From Prevotella sp. (GTDB lineage Bacteria; Bacteroidota; Bacteroidia; Bacteroidales; Bacteroidaceae): a stretch of DNA of 58,923 nucleotides. The notes under the pieces are model-generated. The model was not told the origin of the DNA. It made no database searches and saw only the letters and a list, made by a program, of their open reading frames with translations. Position numbers and translations under genes: made by a program. Numbering within the stretch: position 1 is the stretch's first letter; the number at the start of each line of letters is the position of its first letter. The DNA is taken from contig JAFUEP010000014.1 of the NCBI GenBank assembly GCA_017470345.1, positions 1 through 58,923 on the forward strand, in the 5' to 3' direction. Of the stretch, positions 24,635-32,895 are shown piece by piece.

Positions 24635-26929
24635 TTATCTGACGATCATCTTCTTGCCGCCGATGATGTAGAGGCCCTTGGCGGGCTTGCTGACACGCTG
24701 GCCGCTGAGGTTGAAGATGGCATCGCAGACGGGAGCCTGAGCCTTGACCTCAGTGACGAGCGTGGGCACGTCCTCGTCGGTCTGCATGGCCTCGATGTAG
24801 TAGATGTGGCAGCCGGCGGTGTTGTAGACGATGATATCGCTCGTCTCAGGCACGAACCACGACTGCTCGGTGTAGGTCGTGGGCAGAGCCACCTCGGCAC
24901 CGTCGGCATCCTTGAGGGGATCGCCGCTGATGACGGGCTTGCCGTTCTCGTCGACAGCCTTCACATAGAGGCGCACGCCACGGGCATCGGTGGACTTATG
25001 CGACTCGACGCCCATCTTAATCTCCGTACCACCCTTCACTCTGGGGATGACGAAGCAGACCATGTTCTTGCCGCCACCGCCCAGCCAGAGATACTGCGGA
25101 CCATTGTAGGTGCCGAGCGACGTCGAGGGATAGTCGACGGCGATGGCCAGCGAGCGGTTGTTGGTGTAGGTAGCGCCGAAGTCGAGCCCGCGGAGCTCCT
25201 CGATGACCTCGCCGTTGGCCTTGAGCTCGCCGCCCTCGGCATCAGTCAGCCAGAAGCACTTGTCGGCCGTAGCCTCAGGAGCCACGGCACCCTCGCCGGC
25301 ATCGGCCTTCTTCTCGATGTCGCTCCATCCGACGAGGGAGCTCTCGGCAGCGTCAGCCTTCAGGTTGGCAATCGTGGCCTCGCTCCACTTGGTGAATTCC
25401 CAGCGGGTCACCTCGTTGACGACGGCACCGTCCTCGCTCTGGATGACAATGTAGTCGAGCGAGCCGGCTGTACCCGATCCACCGACGAAGGTCAGGTCGG
25501 CTGCCTCCTCGAGCGTGAACGCCTCGCTGGTGGTCTCGCGCCATGAGCCTGCAGAGGCAATCTCAAGCACCTGTGTCTCGCCGGCCTTGAAGGTATAGGC
25601 ACCGCCGTAAGCAGCAGCGATGAGCGTATAGGTTCCAGGAGCGAGTTTCAAGAGCTTGGCATCATCAGAAGTCCAGGCACCGGCACGGTAAGAGCAACGG
25701 TCAGCCACGGTGCTGGTGTTGCAGACGTTCAGGCCCTTGACGTCCTCAGCCTCAAGCAGGCAGATGACGTTAGCCGTCTCGGTCTGAGCGTAGACAGCCT
25801 CGATGCGCTTGTTGTCCTCATCGAGCTTGAAGGTGCCATTGTATACCTGGTCGATAGGATCTTTCTTAAAGAGCGTGCCGTCAACGTTGAAGTAGCGGGG
25901 GAAGGGATAGCTGACTGTCTCGTCCTCATAGTAAGCATCCTCCCTCAGCGTTCCCAGTACATTCGTGCCGTCGGTAGCGACAATGGTGTAGCTAAAGAGC
26001 GGAGCCTTCTCGCAACGCACGGTGACAACGGTGTTGTTGCTGCTGTCAACGAGTTTGTCGTCGCTGTCGTCATCCAGAATGTAATACTTCACGCCGTCAG
26101 CCCAGACGGGCTCGTCCGTATTGATCTCGACCTGAGAGGCTTCCTCAGCTGCGCCCTCGACGGTCTTCACGACCTGGTCAGTTTCCACGTCGACATAGTT
26201 GATGACGTACTTATAGAGCGTTTTCTTCTCGCTGGTGATGCTCAGATTGTCCATGCAGAAGGAGCGCTGCTTATTGGTGCAGTTGTCAGTGATGACGATC
26301 TTGGCCAGATCCATTTTCACGCCGCTCAGGTTGGCGGCATACGTCACGTTGAGCATGCTCTTCTTACAAGGCAGATAGGTGAAGTTAAACGTCACGGCGC
26401 CGAGTCCATGCACCTTCATGGTCACCGTCGGTGTGTAGTTCTCGGTGAGCACGTAGTGCTGTGAGTGGTCATAGCCGTTGGCACTCTTGTTGTTGTTGAA
26501 ATTAGCCTGCCCCATGAACTGCGCGAAGCCTGCGGCCGTCTTGTCGCCGAGGACGACGTCAGTGACCTGCGTAGCGTTGATGTTGTAGGTGTAGCCCACG
26601 AGCGTGACGCCCTCAGAGTTGACGAGCGAGATAGTGGTTGTCTGGCTGGAACCTACCCATCCGTGCATAGCCTTGAAGCTGACGGTCACTTCCTCATCGT
26701 CTCCGATAGCATAGGCCTCCGCGCTGCCGTTGACGGCAAAGTTGGCCGTGGCGGTGGTGTTGCTGACCAGTAGCACTTCGCCCACGTCGGTGGCGTTAAC
26801 AACCTCGCCGGCGTCGAAGGGAGCCGTCGTCTCCTCGAAGTCAGCGCTGTAGGGCAGTGCGTCGATTTGGGCCATAGCGGCCGTTGCGCCCATCATGAGG
26901 GCCACGAGTGTAAACATTTTCTTTTTCAT
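24635..26929 (-). CDS. Secreted protein with the shared CBM-like module, third gene of the operon
   Basis: 764 residues with a signal peptide ending AAMAQ. Residues ~25-235 look like a beta-sandwich binding domain (YSADFEETTAPFDAG ... FCMDNLSI). MucBP-like repeats follow (YVINYVDVETDQVVKTVEG). Residues ~515-715 hold the module shared with the two neighbouring genes, marked by RWEFTKWSEATIANLKADAA, DYPSTSLGTY, YLWLGGGGKN, VESHKSTDARG and NTAGCHIYYIEA. The last 25 residues are the common tail (LSGQRVSKP ... GKKMIVR). No catalytic domain is visible, so binding or display of glycan is the likely role. It starts 30 bases after the PL11 gene ends. Confidence 0.7.
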   Translation of the reverse strand: MKKKMFTLVALMMGATAAMAQIDALPYSADFEETTAPFDAGEVVNATDVGEVLLVSNTTATANFAVNGSAEAYAIGDDEEVTVSFKAMHGWVGSSQTTTISLVNSEGVTLVGYTYNINATQVTDVVLGDKTAAGFAQFMGQANFNNNKSANGYDHSQHYVLTENYTPTVTMKVHGLGAVTFNFTYLPCKKSMLNVTYAANLSGVKMDLAKIVITDNCTNKQRSFCMDNLSITSEKKTLYKYVINYVDVETDQVVKTVEGAAEEASQVEINTDEPVWADGVKYYILDDDSDDKLVDSSNNTVVTVRCEKAPLFSYTIVATDGTNVLGTLREDAYYEDETVSYPFPRYFNVDGTLFKKDPIDQVYNGTFKLDEDNKRIEAVYAQTETANVICLLEAEDVKGLNVCNTSTVADRCSYRAGAWTSDDAKLLKLAPGTYTLIAAAYGGAYTFKAGETQVLEIASAGSWRETTSEAFTLEEAADLTFVGGSGTAGSLDYIVIQSEDGAVVNEVTRWEFTKWSEATIANLKADAAESSLVGWSDIEKKADAGEGAVAPEATADKCFWLTDAEGGELKANGEVIEELRGLDFGATYTNNRSLAIAVDYPSTSLGTYNGPQYLWLGGGGKNMVCFVIPRVKGGTEIKMGVESHKSTDARGVRLYVKAVDENGKPVISGDPLKDADGAEVALPTTYTEQSWFVPETSDIIVYNTAGCHIYYIEAMQTDEDVPTLVTEVKAQAPVCDAIFNLSGQRVSKPAKGLYIIGGKKMIVR

Positions 26930-26959
26930 AGACTCATAAATGTTTTTAGGGATTGGTAA

Positions 26960-29900
26960 TTATTTGATAAACTTTCGTCCATCGATGATGTAGAGGCCTC
27001 TTGAGGGTCGGACGACTCTCTGGCCGTTGAGGTTATAGATGACGTCAGCGGCAGGCCGGACGAGCCCGACAGGGCGGATGGCGTCGGGGGCGGCAGCGGC
27101 CACGGTGGCCTCGATGTCGTAGATGTGGCATCCGCTGGTGTTCTTGACGTAGATGTCGGTCGTGCCGCCGATGCCGGTGACGCCGTCGGGCAGTGTCCAT
27201 TCGCTCCAGGTGTAGGTCGACTTGGCGTCAGGGGTGAAGTTGTCGCCGATGCGCACCAGGCTGCCGTTGTCGGCCATGGCGTAGATGCCCACGCCGCGGC
27301 CCTGGCCGTTGCGGTGCGACTCGACGCTCATGGTGATGTCCGAGCCTACGACGACGTCAGGGATGTAGAAGCAGTAGGGTGGCTGATTGCCGATGCCCAG
27401 CCAGAGATACTGTCCTCCGGCATAGGTGCCGATGTCGGTCGAGGCGTAGTCGATGGCGATGGCCAGCGAGCGGCCCTGACAGTAGGCATCGTTGAACATC
27501 AGTCCACGCAGCTCGGCGATGGGCTGGCCGTTGGCCGTGACCTCACCGGCCTGCTGGTCCTGCAGCCAGAAGCAGCGGTCGTCGACGGCCACCATCTTGT
27601 TGAGGTATTCCACGTCGCTCCATCCCGTCTCGTCGCCCAGCGCGGCGTCGGCCTTGAGGTTGTCGACGGTCTGCTGGCTCCACTTCGAGAAGTCCCAGCG
27701 GTGCAGCTCGCCCGTCGCCTGCTCGTTGCTCCGGCAGACGACGCTGAAGCTGACGGGCACGCGGCCGGCCTTGGTGCCGGTCAGGGTCAGGTTGAACGTG
27801 TAGCTGCCGGCCTCATGGAAGGTGCCACTGACGCTGAGCGTGGGGTTCTCCTCGCCCTCGATGCTGAGTGCGACGCCCTCAGGCAGTCCCTCGCGGCTCT
27901 CGCCGTTGACGCTATAGCCGTCGTAGGCCATCGATGCCGTGTTGCTGGTGGTGAAGGTCCAGCTGAAGGGCTCGTCGATGGACACCACAAAGCGCCGGCC
28001 GGCATCGCTCATCGTCGGCATGTTCTGGTCGGGCAGGTAGTAGCCCAGGTGAGGCGGCTGGTTGTAGGCCACGTTCTGCCAGCAGACGCCCATGCGATAG
28101 GTGTGGTCGTGCATCAGCGTGGGCACGCGGTAGGTCGTGGGCGTGTTGGTCGAGTAGATGGCCAGACAGGTCTCGGCGTCGCTGGCCCTGTAGAGGACGA
28201 CCTCCTCGCGCCAGTCGCCCAGGATGTCAGCCGAGAGGCAGGGCGTGTTCTTCGAGCCGTTGCAGGTCGAGCTGGGCCCGTAGTCGCCGAAGGTCATGAT
28301 GCGCGACGCACCGCCCTCGCGGCTCCACTTGTCGATCTTGCTGCCGTCGAGCAGCTCCTCCTGCAGGTCGCCGTCCCAGTAGACGCGGAAGTTGGACGAG
28401 CCTTTCTTCGTCGAGACGGCTTCGCCAGTTATGGCGCTGCGCACCTCGGCCTCCTTGCTCCAGAAGACGGCGCCGCGCACGTCGGTGCCGAAGGTGCCGG
28501 CTATGCCGCGACCGTTGTCCACGCCGGCCGGACCGCCCTTGAGCAGGATCTCGCCAGTGCGGGCGTCGTGGACGTCCCATGCGTAGGTGCCTTTCTCCTC
28601 GTGCACCTGAAACATCTCCAGACCCGGGCGGTCAGGGTTGAGGTCGCTCAGGTGGAGCGCGTCGCCGTGGCCGAAGCCGGTGCCGTAGAGGAGCGTGCCG
28701 TCGTCGTCGAGGGCTCCGGCGCCCCAGACGATCTCGTCGCGACCGTCGCCGTCGACGTCGGCTATCGACATGTTGTGGTTGCCGTTGCCGTACATCGTGC
28801 CGCTGCCGCCACCGCTGGTGGGCGTGCAGCCCGAGTAGGTCTTCGTCGTGCCCTTGCCGTCAGCGTCGTAGGTTGTGAGCTTATAGCTGGTCTTCGAGGC
28901 GTGTGCACTGAACCACTTCTGGTGCAGCTGCTGTCCGTCGAAGCTGACAGCCCAGATGTAGGCATAGGTGTAGTAGCCACGGCAGAAGATGCCGCAGGCG
29001 GGACGGTCGGGGCCGTCGAGCTGTGCCACGCCGGCCAGGAAGCGCTCGCCGCGGTTGCCGTAGCTGGCATAGTCGGTGCGGCCGCTGCGGTCGTCCCAGT
29101 TGAACGAGCCGGTGGCGGCACCGCCGTAACCGGTATCGCGGTTGGGATTGTAGAAGATGGTGTGCACGGCCTCGCCCGTCAGTCCGTTGAAGACGGTGAG
29201 CCACTCCTGTCCGCCGACGACCTTACCGTCGCCATTGCGGTGGTCGACAGTGTTATCGACATTCTGGATGGCGGTCTCCGTGGCCACGCTGCTGACGTAC
29301 TGGCCCTTGCTGTCCTTCGAGCCGGGGCCCGTCTTGAGCATCATCTCGGCCAGTCCGTCGCCGTCGAAGTCGTAGACCATGAACTGCGTGTAGTGGGCGC
29401 CGGCGCGGATGTTTGGTCCGAGATCGATGCGCCAGAGCCGCTTGCCGTTGAGCTTGTAGCAGTCGATGAAGACGTTGTCGGTCATGCCGCCCTGCGAGTT
29501 GTCCTTGGCGTTCGAGGGGTTCCACTTGACGAAGATCTCGTACTCGCCGTCGCCGTCGACATCGCCCACGGAGCAGTCGTTGGGGTCGTAGGTGCCGCCT
29601 TGGGTGCCGCGTGCCGGCCGCTGGAGCACCAGCTTGAGGTAGCGCTGGGTCCAGGGGGCGACGGCCTCGGTGGTGTCGACGGCTGAACCGTCGACCACAG
29701 TGACGACCTGATAACGGCTCGTGGAGCGGCCGGCGGCGTCGCTGTAGTTGGTGGCATAGAGGTCCTTGGCTATGCTCTGGCCGTCGCGCAGCAGCTCGAA
29801 GGTCGTGGCGGGGTCGTCATAGCCCAGTGAGCGCCAGCTGACGAAGATGCCCGAGCCGGCGGCCGGCAGGGCGATGAGTCCGCGGTCGAGGCGCTCCATC

Positions 29901-29998
29901 TGGCTGACGGGGGTGGACTGAGCCCACACCCCCGTCGATGCCAGTGTCGTTAAGCATGCCATCACGAGACGGCACAGGAATCGTTTTCTATCTGACAT
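26960..29998 (-). CDS. Rhamnogalacturonan lyase, PL11, with CBM-like module
   Basis: 1012 residues from ATG at 29998, which overlaps the stop of the preceding gene by 11 bases. A signal peptide ends VWAQ. Residues ~33-650 are the eight-bladed propeller of PL11 (YesW-like): MERLDRGLIALPAAGSGIFV, VGDVDGDGEYEIFVKWNP, VYDFDGDGLAEMMLKTGPG, DVDGDGRDEIVWGAGALDDD, and LMHDHTYRMGVCWQNVAYNQ. The DxDGDG loops bind calcium. The enzyme cleaves the rhamnogalacturonan I backbone by beta-elimination. An Ig-like region (~655-760), the shared module (~765-965) and the common tail (LNGQRVVRP ... GRKFIK) follow. Confidence 0.92.
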   Translation of the reverse strand: MSDRKRFLCRLVMACLTTLASTGVWAQSTPVSQMERLDRGLIALPAAGSGIFVSWRSLGYDDPATTFELLRDGQSIAKDLYATNYSDAAGRSTSRYQVVTVVDGSAVDTTEAVAPWTQRYLKLVLQRPARGTQGGTYDPNDCSVGDVDGDGEYEIFVKWNPSNAKDNSQGGMTDNVFIDCYKLNGKRLWRIDLGPNIRAGAHYTQFMVYDFDGDGLAEMMLKTGPGSKDSKGQYVSSVATETAIQNVDNTVDHRNGDGKVVGGQEWLTVFNGLTGEAVHTIFYNPNRDTGYGGAATGSFNWDDRSGRTDYASYGNRGERFLAGVAQLDGPDRPACGIFCRGYYTYAYIWAVSFDGQQLHQKWFSAHASKTSYKLTTYDADGKGTTKTYSGCTPTSGGGSGTMYGNGNHNMSIADVDGDGRDEIVWGAGALDDDGTLLYGTGFGHGDALHLSDLNPDRPGLEMFQVHEEKGTYAWDVHDARTGEILLKGGPAGVDNGRGIAGTFGTDVRGAVFWSKEAEVRSAITGEAVSTKKGSSNFRVYWDGDLQEELLDGSKIDKWSREGGASRIMTFGDYGPSSTCNGSKNTPCLSADILGDWREEVVLYRASDAETCLAIYSTNTPTTYRVPTLMHDHTYRMGVCWQNVAYNQPPHLGYYLPDQNMPTMSDAGRRFVVSIDEPFSWTFTTSNTASMAYDGYSVNGESREGLPEGVALSIEGEENPTLSVSGTFHEAGSYTFNLTLTGTKAGRVPVSFSVVCRSNEQATGELHRWDFSKWSQQTVDNLKADAALGDETGWSDVEYLNKMVAVDDRCFWLQDQQAGEVTANGQPIAELRGLMFNDAYCQGRSLAIAIDYASTDIGTYAGGQYLWLGIGNQPPYCFYIPDVVVGSDITMSVESHRNGQGRGVGIYAMADNGSLVRIGDNFTPDAKSTYTWSEWTLPDGVTGIGGTTDIYVKNTSGCHIYDIEATVAAAAPDAIRPVGLVRPAADVIYNLNGQRVVRPSRGLYIIDGRKFIK

Positions 29999-32678
29999 AA
30001 TGCTTCTTTCCGTTCGTGATATAGATGCCTCGCTGCGGCGCACCGCTGACGCGGCGGCCCTGCAGGTCGTAGACCTTGCCGTCGATAGTGAGCTGGGCGT
30101 TGTCAGTCTCGACGTCCTTGATGGCGTCGAACTCGCCCCTGGCCTTGACCAGCACGGTGAAGATGTTGACGTCCTTGGCCTTCTCGACCGAGCATATCTT
30201 GATGAAAGCAGGACGGGGAGGCTTGAAGCGGACGGCACCGCGCTTCCAGACGCGGAACGACTTCTCGCTCGAGCCGTCGTAGTAGGGTTTCGACAGACTC
30301 TTGATGCTGCCCACCTTTCGCCAGCCGTCAGTCTGCAAGAGCGTGTCGGTCGTCACCATAATATCGAGCACATCAGCTGAGTCGAAGTTCTTGCCCGAAT
30401 AGTAGACAGAGACTTCCAGTTCTCCTGAGAGCGGCCGCTTGCACTCCAGCGAGAGCGAGACGGGGTCGAGGCGTCCGTCGCCGTCGGTCTTCTTGACGAC
30501 CTGGAACTGCATGGCGTTGTTGGTGATCTCGCCGTCAGAGTACATGTCGTCGAAGACCGTCTCGGGGTTATATCCGTTGGCCATGGCTACGTTATGCGTG
30601 GGCGTGGCCTTGGTGTAGTAGAGGCCCTGTCCGTAGGTGCGCACCTGCCAGTCGTCGGAGAGCGTCATGAGGATCATCGAGTCGCGCGGTGCATAGTAGT
30701 GGACGATGCTGTCCTCGCCATAGACGTCCTGCAGGATCTCCTCGCGGATGACCTCGTCACTATAGAAGTTGTAGCCGCCGTCGGGCACCTTGTTGGCCAC
30801 GTCGTTATAGGAGGCGCCCGAGAACTTGGTCAGCACGTCGGTGTAGACCACGTCGGTGACGTTGACCTGGCGCGTGGCCAGTTCCGAGCGCAGCTTGACG
30901 CTGTCGCCCTCGACGAAGGCGCCGACGAGGGCGTTGTCCTTCAGCACGAACGGCTCGGTGTAGAGCTGCGAGCGGTTCGGGTCGCTGCTGCCGATGAGGT
31001 TGAAGAAGATCTGGTCGGTCTCACTGCTGCCACTGAGGCTGACGACGGTCTGTCCGTCGGCATCGGTGCTGAGGGCAATGACGGGCGCATCAGCCTGATC
31101 CTTCAGGTCAATGGCCATCTCGGCCACTTCGCTCATCGGGTAGCCGTCGCCGCGAGCCACGGCCTTGACCGTGACGCCCTCGGCCGTGACGACGAAGGGC
31201 TCCGTGTAGGGCGTGCTCAGCTCGTTGGGTTCCGAGCCGTCGAGGGTGTAGAACACCTGTGCGCCGGGGACGCCGCTGGCGATGGTCACCTCGGTGGCCA
31301 GCTTCTTATAGCTCAGCGTGATGGTAGGCTTCGGAGCCTGCGAGATGGCAGCCTTCGAGGCGCCCAGCAGGGCCACGGCGTTGCCGATGACCTGGGCAGC
31401 CGTCGGGGCATCGGGCAGCACCTCCTGCGTGTAGGGCAGATAGAGGAAACCGTTGTGGCCCATGTTGTGCGCATGGATGGCCACGTAGTCCTCGCTGCCG
31501 TAAGGCCGTGCCAGGACGGCGTCGGCGGCGAAGTCGCCAGCCAGCGTGAGCACGGGATACGTCACGTCATTGGTCACCTGCAGCACGAAGACGGGCGTCT
31601 CGGCATCGGGGTCCTCGATGAGCTCGATGTCGCGGAAGAGCGGATGCGACGCATTGGAGACGGTGGCAAACTGGATGTCGCCCATTGTGGCCTCACCGCA
31701 TCCCCAGGCAGCATAGAGATTGGGATTCAGGTTAAGCATCGGCAAGAAGGGCCGCAGCGCCTTCAGGTTGCTGACGACGTCGTCGCCCGTCACCGTCGAA
31801 CTGATGACCACGGCGTCATAGGCGGCCAGGTCGTCGCGGGTGAGCGTTGCCGTGGCCTCGATGGGTGTCACGTCGAGCGACTCAATGCCCAGCATCGTCG
31901 CGTAGGTCAGGTCGCTGTCCAGGCTGCCGCTGTAGAGCAGAGCCGTCGGGCGTTTCTTGTCCTTGTCCTCCACGCCCACCTCTATACTATAAAGGTGGCA
32001 GCCGCTGGTATTATAGACGATGATGTCGACCAGCCCGTCGCCGTCCTCGTCGGTGGCGCCTTCAGGCATCTCCCAGTTCTCCCAGGTGTTGGTATCCTTC
32101 GTCGTCGGGGTGAAGTTGTCGCCGATGCGCGTGGCGTCGCTGATCGAGCCGACGTAGAGGCCGATGCCGCGGGCGTCGCTGGGCTTATGCGACTCGACGA
32201 CGAAGGTCATCTTCTCGCCGATGGCCACGTTGTGGATCGTGAAGCACACCATGTTCTTGCCGCCACCGCCCAGCCACAGATACTGCGGGCCGTCGTAGGT
32301 GCCGAGCGACGTCGACGGATAGTCGACGGCGATGGCCAGCGAGCGGTTCTTGCTGTAGCTCTCGCCGAAGTCGAGGCCCTCAAGCTCGACGATGGGCTCA
32401 CCGTTGGCCGTCAGCGTGCCGTAGCCGCCCTCGTCGGCGTCATACCAGAAGCACTTGCCTTTAGTGGCTTCCGGGGCGACGGCGCCTTCCTTGTCGTCAG
32501 CACGTTTCTCGATGTCGCTCCATCCCTTGGCGGGTCGTGTCTGCGCGGCCTCAGCCTGCAGGTTAGCGACGGTCTGCGGGCTCCAGTTGGTGAAGTCCCA
32601 GTGTCTGTAGCCTTGCGCGTCGGCTCCTAATGCCACGGCGAGCAAAGCAGTGATGATGAGAGTAAGTTTCTTGTTCAT
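29988..32678 (-). CDS. Secreted multidomain protein: CBM-like module, GATase-like domain, chitobiase-type repeats
   Basis: 896 residues from ATG at 32678. The signal peptide ends LGADAQ. The shared module follows at once (HWDFTNWSPQTVANLQAEAA to NTSGCHLYSIEV, residues ~22-225). Residues ~235-440 look like a ThuA or glutamine-amidotransferase-like fold (TALLYSGSLDSDLTYATMLG; YDAVVISSTVTGDDVVSNLK) without an obvious catalytic Cys. Two chitobiase C-terminal-like repeats come next (AQVFYTLDGSEPNELSTPYT; IFFNLIGSSDPNRSQLYTEP). A long C-terminal region and the tail (LQGRRVSGA ... GKKHYVR) end the protein. It is the first gene of the PL11 operon. Function not known; glycan binding is likely. Confidence 0.65.
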   Translation of the reverse strand: MNKKLTLIITALLAVALGADAQGYRHWDFTNWSPQTVANLQAEAAQTRPAKGWSDIEKRADDKEGAVAPEATKGKCFWYDADEGGYGTLTANGEPIVELEGLDFGESYSKNRSLAIAVDYPSTSLGTYDGPQYLWLGGGGKNMVCFTIHNVAIGEKMTFVVESHKPSDARGIGLYVGSISDATRIGDNFTPTTKDTNTWENWEMPEGATDEDGDGLVDIIVYNTSGCHLYSIEVGVEDKDKKRPTALLYSGSLDSDLTYATMLGIESLDVTPIEATATLTRDDLAAYDAVVISSTVTGDDVVSNLKALRPFLPMLNLNPNLYAAWGCGEATMGDIQFATVSNASHPLFRDIELIEDPDAETPVFVLQVTNDVTYPVLTLAGDFAADAVLARPYGSEDYVAIHAHNMGHNGFLYLPYTQEVLPDAPTAAQVIGNAVALLGASKAAISQAPKPTITLSYKKLATEVTIASGVPGAQVFYTLDGSEPNELSTPYTEPFVVTAEGVTVKAVARGDGYPMSEVAEMAIDLKDQADAPVIALSTDADGQTVVSLSGSSETDQIFFNLIGSSDPNRSQLYTEPFVLKDNALVGAFVEGDSVKLRSELATRQVNVTDVVYTDVLTKFSGASYNDVANKVPDGGYNFYSDEVIREEILQDVYGEDSIVHYYAPRDSMILMTLSDDWQVRTYGQGLYYTKATPTHNVAMANGYNPETVFDDMYSDGEITNNAMQFQVVKKTDGDGRLDPVSLSLECKRPLSGELEVSVYYSGKNFDSADVLDIMVTTDTLLQTDGWRKVGSIKSLSKPYYDGSSEKSFRVWKRGAVRFKPPRPAFIKICSVEKAKDVNIFTVLVKARGEFDAIKDVETDNAQLTIDGKVYDLQGRRVSGAPQRGIYITNGKKHYVR

Positions 32679-32728
32679 AACGCTTCGGTTTTTTGTTAAT
32701 ATTCTGGTTTTGATGTTAATTCCGTGGG

Positions 32729-32797
32729 CAAAGTTAGCCGGTTTGCGCGAGAACGTAGGTGCTATAAAACGCCAAAAAGCATACTCTTTTTCGTCAT
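32729..32797 (-). promoter_or_regulatory. Promoter and putative operator of the PL11 operon (site B)
   Basis: The -7 element TAACTTTG on the minus strand (32736-32729) is followed, 25 bases further upstream, by the block CTATAAA...CGTCAT at 32762-32797. The block and its distance match site A. It also lies 47 bases before the -7 element of the divergent CotH gene, so it may serve both. Confidence 0.65.
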
Positions 32798-32844
32798 GCA
32801 CGAAAAAAGTGCCCTCACGGCGGCAGTTTCTCGTCTTTTTTCTT

Positions 32845-32852
32845 TAGTTTTG
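32845..32852 (+). promoter_or_regulatory. -7 element of the second CotH gene
   Basis: TAGTTTTG at 32845-32852. A start site just after it means the in-frame ATG at 32857 is too early, which favours 32890 or 32896. Confidence 0.55.
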
Positions 32853-32895
32853 CATCATGTTCACCAGCACGGACACCTTATTAAAATATATGACG

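Noticed and set aside
27125-29686. 853-codon plus-strand frame antisense to the PL11 gene
   Set aside because: Same GC artefact; the PL11 calcium loops and signal peptide are on the minus strand.
30594-32630. 678-codon plus-strand frame opposite the module protein
   Set aside because: No recognisable domain; the opposite strand has a signal peptide, the shared module and the tail.
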